A stretch of DNA of 5,863 nt, taken from positions 1 to 5,863 of the forward strand of contig JALVVO010000275.1 of the NCBI GenBank assembly GCA_027023345.1. Direction: 5' to 3'. Of this stretch, positions 4,643 through 5,863 are shown piece after piece. A program made the position numbers and the translations under genes. Origin of the DNA: Thermaceae bacterium. GTDB lineage: Bacteria > Deinococcota > Deinococci > Deinococcales > Marinithermaceae. Position 1 is the first letter of the stretch, and every line of letters begins with the position of its first letter. The notes beneath the pieces were generated by a model, which searched no databases, was not told where the DNA came from, and was given only the letters and a program-made list of their open reading frames with translations.

Positions 4643-5046
4643 CTCCCTTCCTCCAGCAAAAAGGCCCGCGGGGTGCGCACCCGGGGAAGGGCGCCTTCGT
4701 CCTCCATCAGCCGGCCGAAATGGCGGCGGTCGCCGGTGAGAAAGACGTCGGCCCCCGCCCGACGGGCGGCGGCGTAGAGGATGGCATCTCCCGGGGGCAG
4801 GCCGGGAAGGTCCGCCTCCGGCACGTCGGGCACAAGCCGAACCCGCCGAAGACGGCGAAGGAAGGCTTTTTTCGCCTCCGAGCGCTTTCGATCCAGGTTG
4901 CGCTCGGCCTCCAAGAGGGCGTAGGGGGAAGTCAAAAGCTCCACCCGCCCCCGCTCGGCAAGCTCCCAGAGAAGCTCGAACGCGGGGCCGCCGAGGCTTG
5001 CCGAAAAGAGCACGTTGGCGTCCAGGAAAACCTTTAGAGGCCCCAC
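4639..5046 (-). CDS. vapC: PIN-domain ribonuclease toxin (VapC-like)
   Basis: This 135-residue PIN-domain protein is a likely Mg-dependent RNase toxin neutralised by the VapB-like protein encoded just upstream. The acidic active-site residues are visible: Asp9 in KVFLDANVLFSA, Glu48 in the LLEAERNL helix, Asp87 in PPGDAILYAAARRAGAD and Asp106 in FLTGDRRHFG. It resembles the PIN subgroup annotated as putative toxin component of PIN family (COG1569-like) more than classic short VapC. The start is GTG 5046, the only usable codon just before KVFLD; the frame is open further upstream but overlaps vapB there with no similarity. It overlaps the end of vapB by 13 bases, and its TGA overlaps the pyrD ATG, so toxin and PyrD translation are coupled. 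Typical VapC targets are tRNA or rRNA; the target here is unknown. Confidence 0.92.
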   Translation of the reverse strand: MGPLKVFLDANVLFSASLGGPAFELLWELAERGRVELLTSPYALLEAERNLDRKRSEAKKAFLRRLRRVRLVPDVPEADLPGLPPGDAILYAAARRAGADVFLTGDRRHFGRLMEDEGALPRVRTPRAFLLEEGR

Positions 5047-5282
5047 CGCCGCCGGATCTCTTCGACCTCCTCGGGCTCCAGCCGGGCGGCCTCCTCGAAC
5101 TCCTTGAGCCGGGCCTCGTCGTAGATCTCGACCGGCAACACCACCGCCGGCTCCAGGACCACCCGGCCCTTCTCGACCCGCACTACCAGGGCGTCCCCGG
5201 GCTTTAGCCCGAGCGCCCGGCGGACCTCGGCAGGGAGCGTGAGCTGCCCGCGCTTCCCGATCTGGACCAGGACCCCTTCCAT
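5034..5282 (-). CDS. vapB: AbrB/SpoVT-type antitoxin (VapB-like)
   Basis: This 82-residue antitoxin has an N-terminal AbrB/SpoVT swapped-hairpin DNA-binding domain: VQIGKRGQLTLPAEVRRALG then LKPGDALVVRVEKGRVVLEP (about 6-45). A charged C-terminal tail (EARLKEFEEAARLEPEEVEEIRRRW) should wrap the PIN toxin. The ATG at 5282 is preceded by GAGGG with a 6-base gap, a normal ribosome site located in the 14-base space after the pyrK stop. There is no room for a separate promoter between pyrK and vapB except inside pyrK, so the pair probably rides on the pyr operon transcript, although AbrB-type antitoxins often autoregulate. Its end overlaps the vapC start. Confidence 0.95.
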   Translation of the reverse strand: MEGVLVQIGKRGQLTLPAEVRRALGLKPGDALVVRVEKGRVVLEPAVVLPVEIYDEARLKEFEEAARLEPEEVEEIRRRWGL

Positions 5283-5296
5283 CGTGTACCCTCAGT

Positions 5297-5863
5297 CTAT
5301 CCGAATTGCGGAGTTTCTGTAAAGAAGACCTCCTCGGCCGCAAAGACCGGCCCATCCACGCAAACGTGCTTTTGGCCCCTTTTGGTCTTCACCGCGCAGG
5401 AGAGGCAGGCGCCGACGCCGCAGGCCATGTGGGCCTCAAGGCTAACAAAGGCGGGCAGGGCGAGGGTCCGCGCCACCCGGGCGGCGGCCGCCATCATCGG
5501 CTCCGGGCCCACCGCGTAGAGGGTGTCGCCGGGCCGGAGGACGAAGGGCAGGGCATCGGTGGGCAGACCCCGCTCGCCCAGGGAGCCGTCCTCGGTGAAA
5601 AAGCGGAGCTCGGCGCCGCTTGCGCGGAGGTAGGGCAGGTAGAGGGCCTCACCGGCGTCCCTTGCGCCGTGGAGGTGGAGGACCTCACGGCCGCCCTTAA
5701 CAAGGGTCCGCGCGAGGAAGAGGAGCGGCCCGATCCCCGTGCCCCCGCTCACCAAGACAGCCCGGCCCTCGGGCTCGGGGAAGGCGTTTCCGAGCGGCCC
5801 GAGCGCCCTTAGGACCGCGCCCTCGGGAGCCCCGAGCAGCGCCCGGGTACCCTCTCCCCGAAC
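5297..5863 (-). CDS. pyrK: dihydroorotate dehydrogenase electron-transfer subunit (partial, N-terminus outside window)
   Basis: The last 188 residues of PyrK are present; a full protein is about 250-260, so the start lies beyond the right edge. PyrK carries FAD and a [2Fe-2S] cluster and passes electrons from PyrD to NAD. The visible part begins in the FAD domain (GEGTRALL, LRALGPLGNAF). It continues with the NAD-binding motif VSGGTGIGPLLFLAR and the family segments DGSLGERG and YAVGPEPMM. It ends with the cluster motif ACGVGACLSCAVKTKRGQKHVC, which supplies four cysteines spaced C-x4-C-x2-C-x11-C. All cofactor residues in view are intact. The reading frame is open without a stop to base 5863; an internal TTG at 5755 is not the start. 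The stop lies 14 bases before vapB, in the same operon as pyrD. Confidence 0.97.
   Translation of the reverse strand, partial: VRGEGTRALLGAPEGAVLRALGPLGNAFPEPEGRAVLVSGGTGIGPLLFLARTLVKGGREVLHLHGARDAGEALYLPYLRASGAELRFFTEDGSLGERGLPTDALPFVLRPGDTLYAVGPEPMMAAAARVARTLALPAFVSLEAHMACGVGACLSCAVKTKRGQKHVCVDGPVFAAEEVFFTETPQFG

Noticed and set aside
3245..4777. Long open frame (510 codons) on the + strand
   Set aside because: It lies antisense to GNAT, pyrD and part of vapC, whose protein families are unmistakable. In high-GC DNA the opposite strand of real genes often stays open, and this one has no recognisable domain.

Overview
The window looks like a chromosomal segment from a GC-rich, probably thermophilic bacterium. 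The housekeeping genes have strongly G/C-biased third codon positions and charged, compact proteins. The MazEF, VapBC and PyrK/PyrD proteins are in the style I associate with Thermaceae (Thermus, Meiothermus, Oceanithermus, Marinithermus). That placement is an inference from style, not a database match.

Left part (1-3138). This is an accessory, defence-like stretch with lower and more uneven GC. It opens with a short possible gene end on the + strand (3-83). A canonical mazE-mazF toxin-antitoxin pair follows on the minus strand (752 to 171). Divergent from it is a 323-base gene-free leader (753-1075). Its right half has a TTGACA promoter element with an overlapping inverted repeat, then a very stable GC-rich stem-loop (1020-1061). 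After this comes an Abi_2/AbiF-like abortive-infection protein with HEPN RNase motifs (1076-2026). Convergent to it is a two-gene minus-strand operon: a small protein that joins a decayed ParA N-terminus to a ribbon-helix-helix DNA-binding domain (2662-2375), coupled by a 4-base overlap to an MNT-type minimal nucleotidyltransferase (2378-2082) with no adjacent HepT partner. A gene-poor stretch of lower GC (2663-3187) separates this from the right part.

Right part (3139-5863). This is a minus-strand operon reading pyrK (cut by the window edge) - vapB - vapC - pyrD - GNAT acetyltransferase, closed by an intrinsic terminator at 3139-3161. PyrK and class 1B PyrD together form the NAD-linked dihydroorotate dehydrogenase of pyrimidine synthesis. 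The VapBC module sits between the two subunit genes and its toxin stop codon overlaps the pyrD start. The GNAT frame starts a few codons after the pyrD stop, in the same frame, but has no ATG/GTG/TTG at the place where its family alignment expects one.

Most notable points: (1) the Abi/HEPN gene with its structured leader, which could be an RNA-controlled toxin of the kind proposed as ancestral to Cas13; (2) the ParA-remnant/RHH fusion coupled to an orphan MNT nucleotidyltransferase; (3) a toxin-antitoxin pair embedded in the pyrK-pyrD operon; (4) the missing canonical start of the GNAT gene. No tRNA, rRNA, CRISPR array or intact transposase gene was seen.
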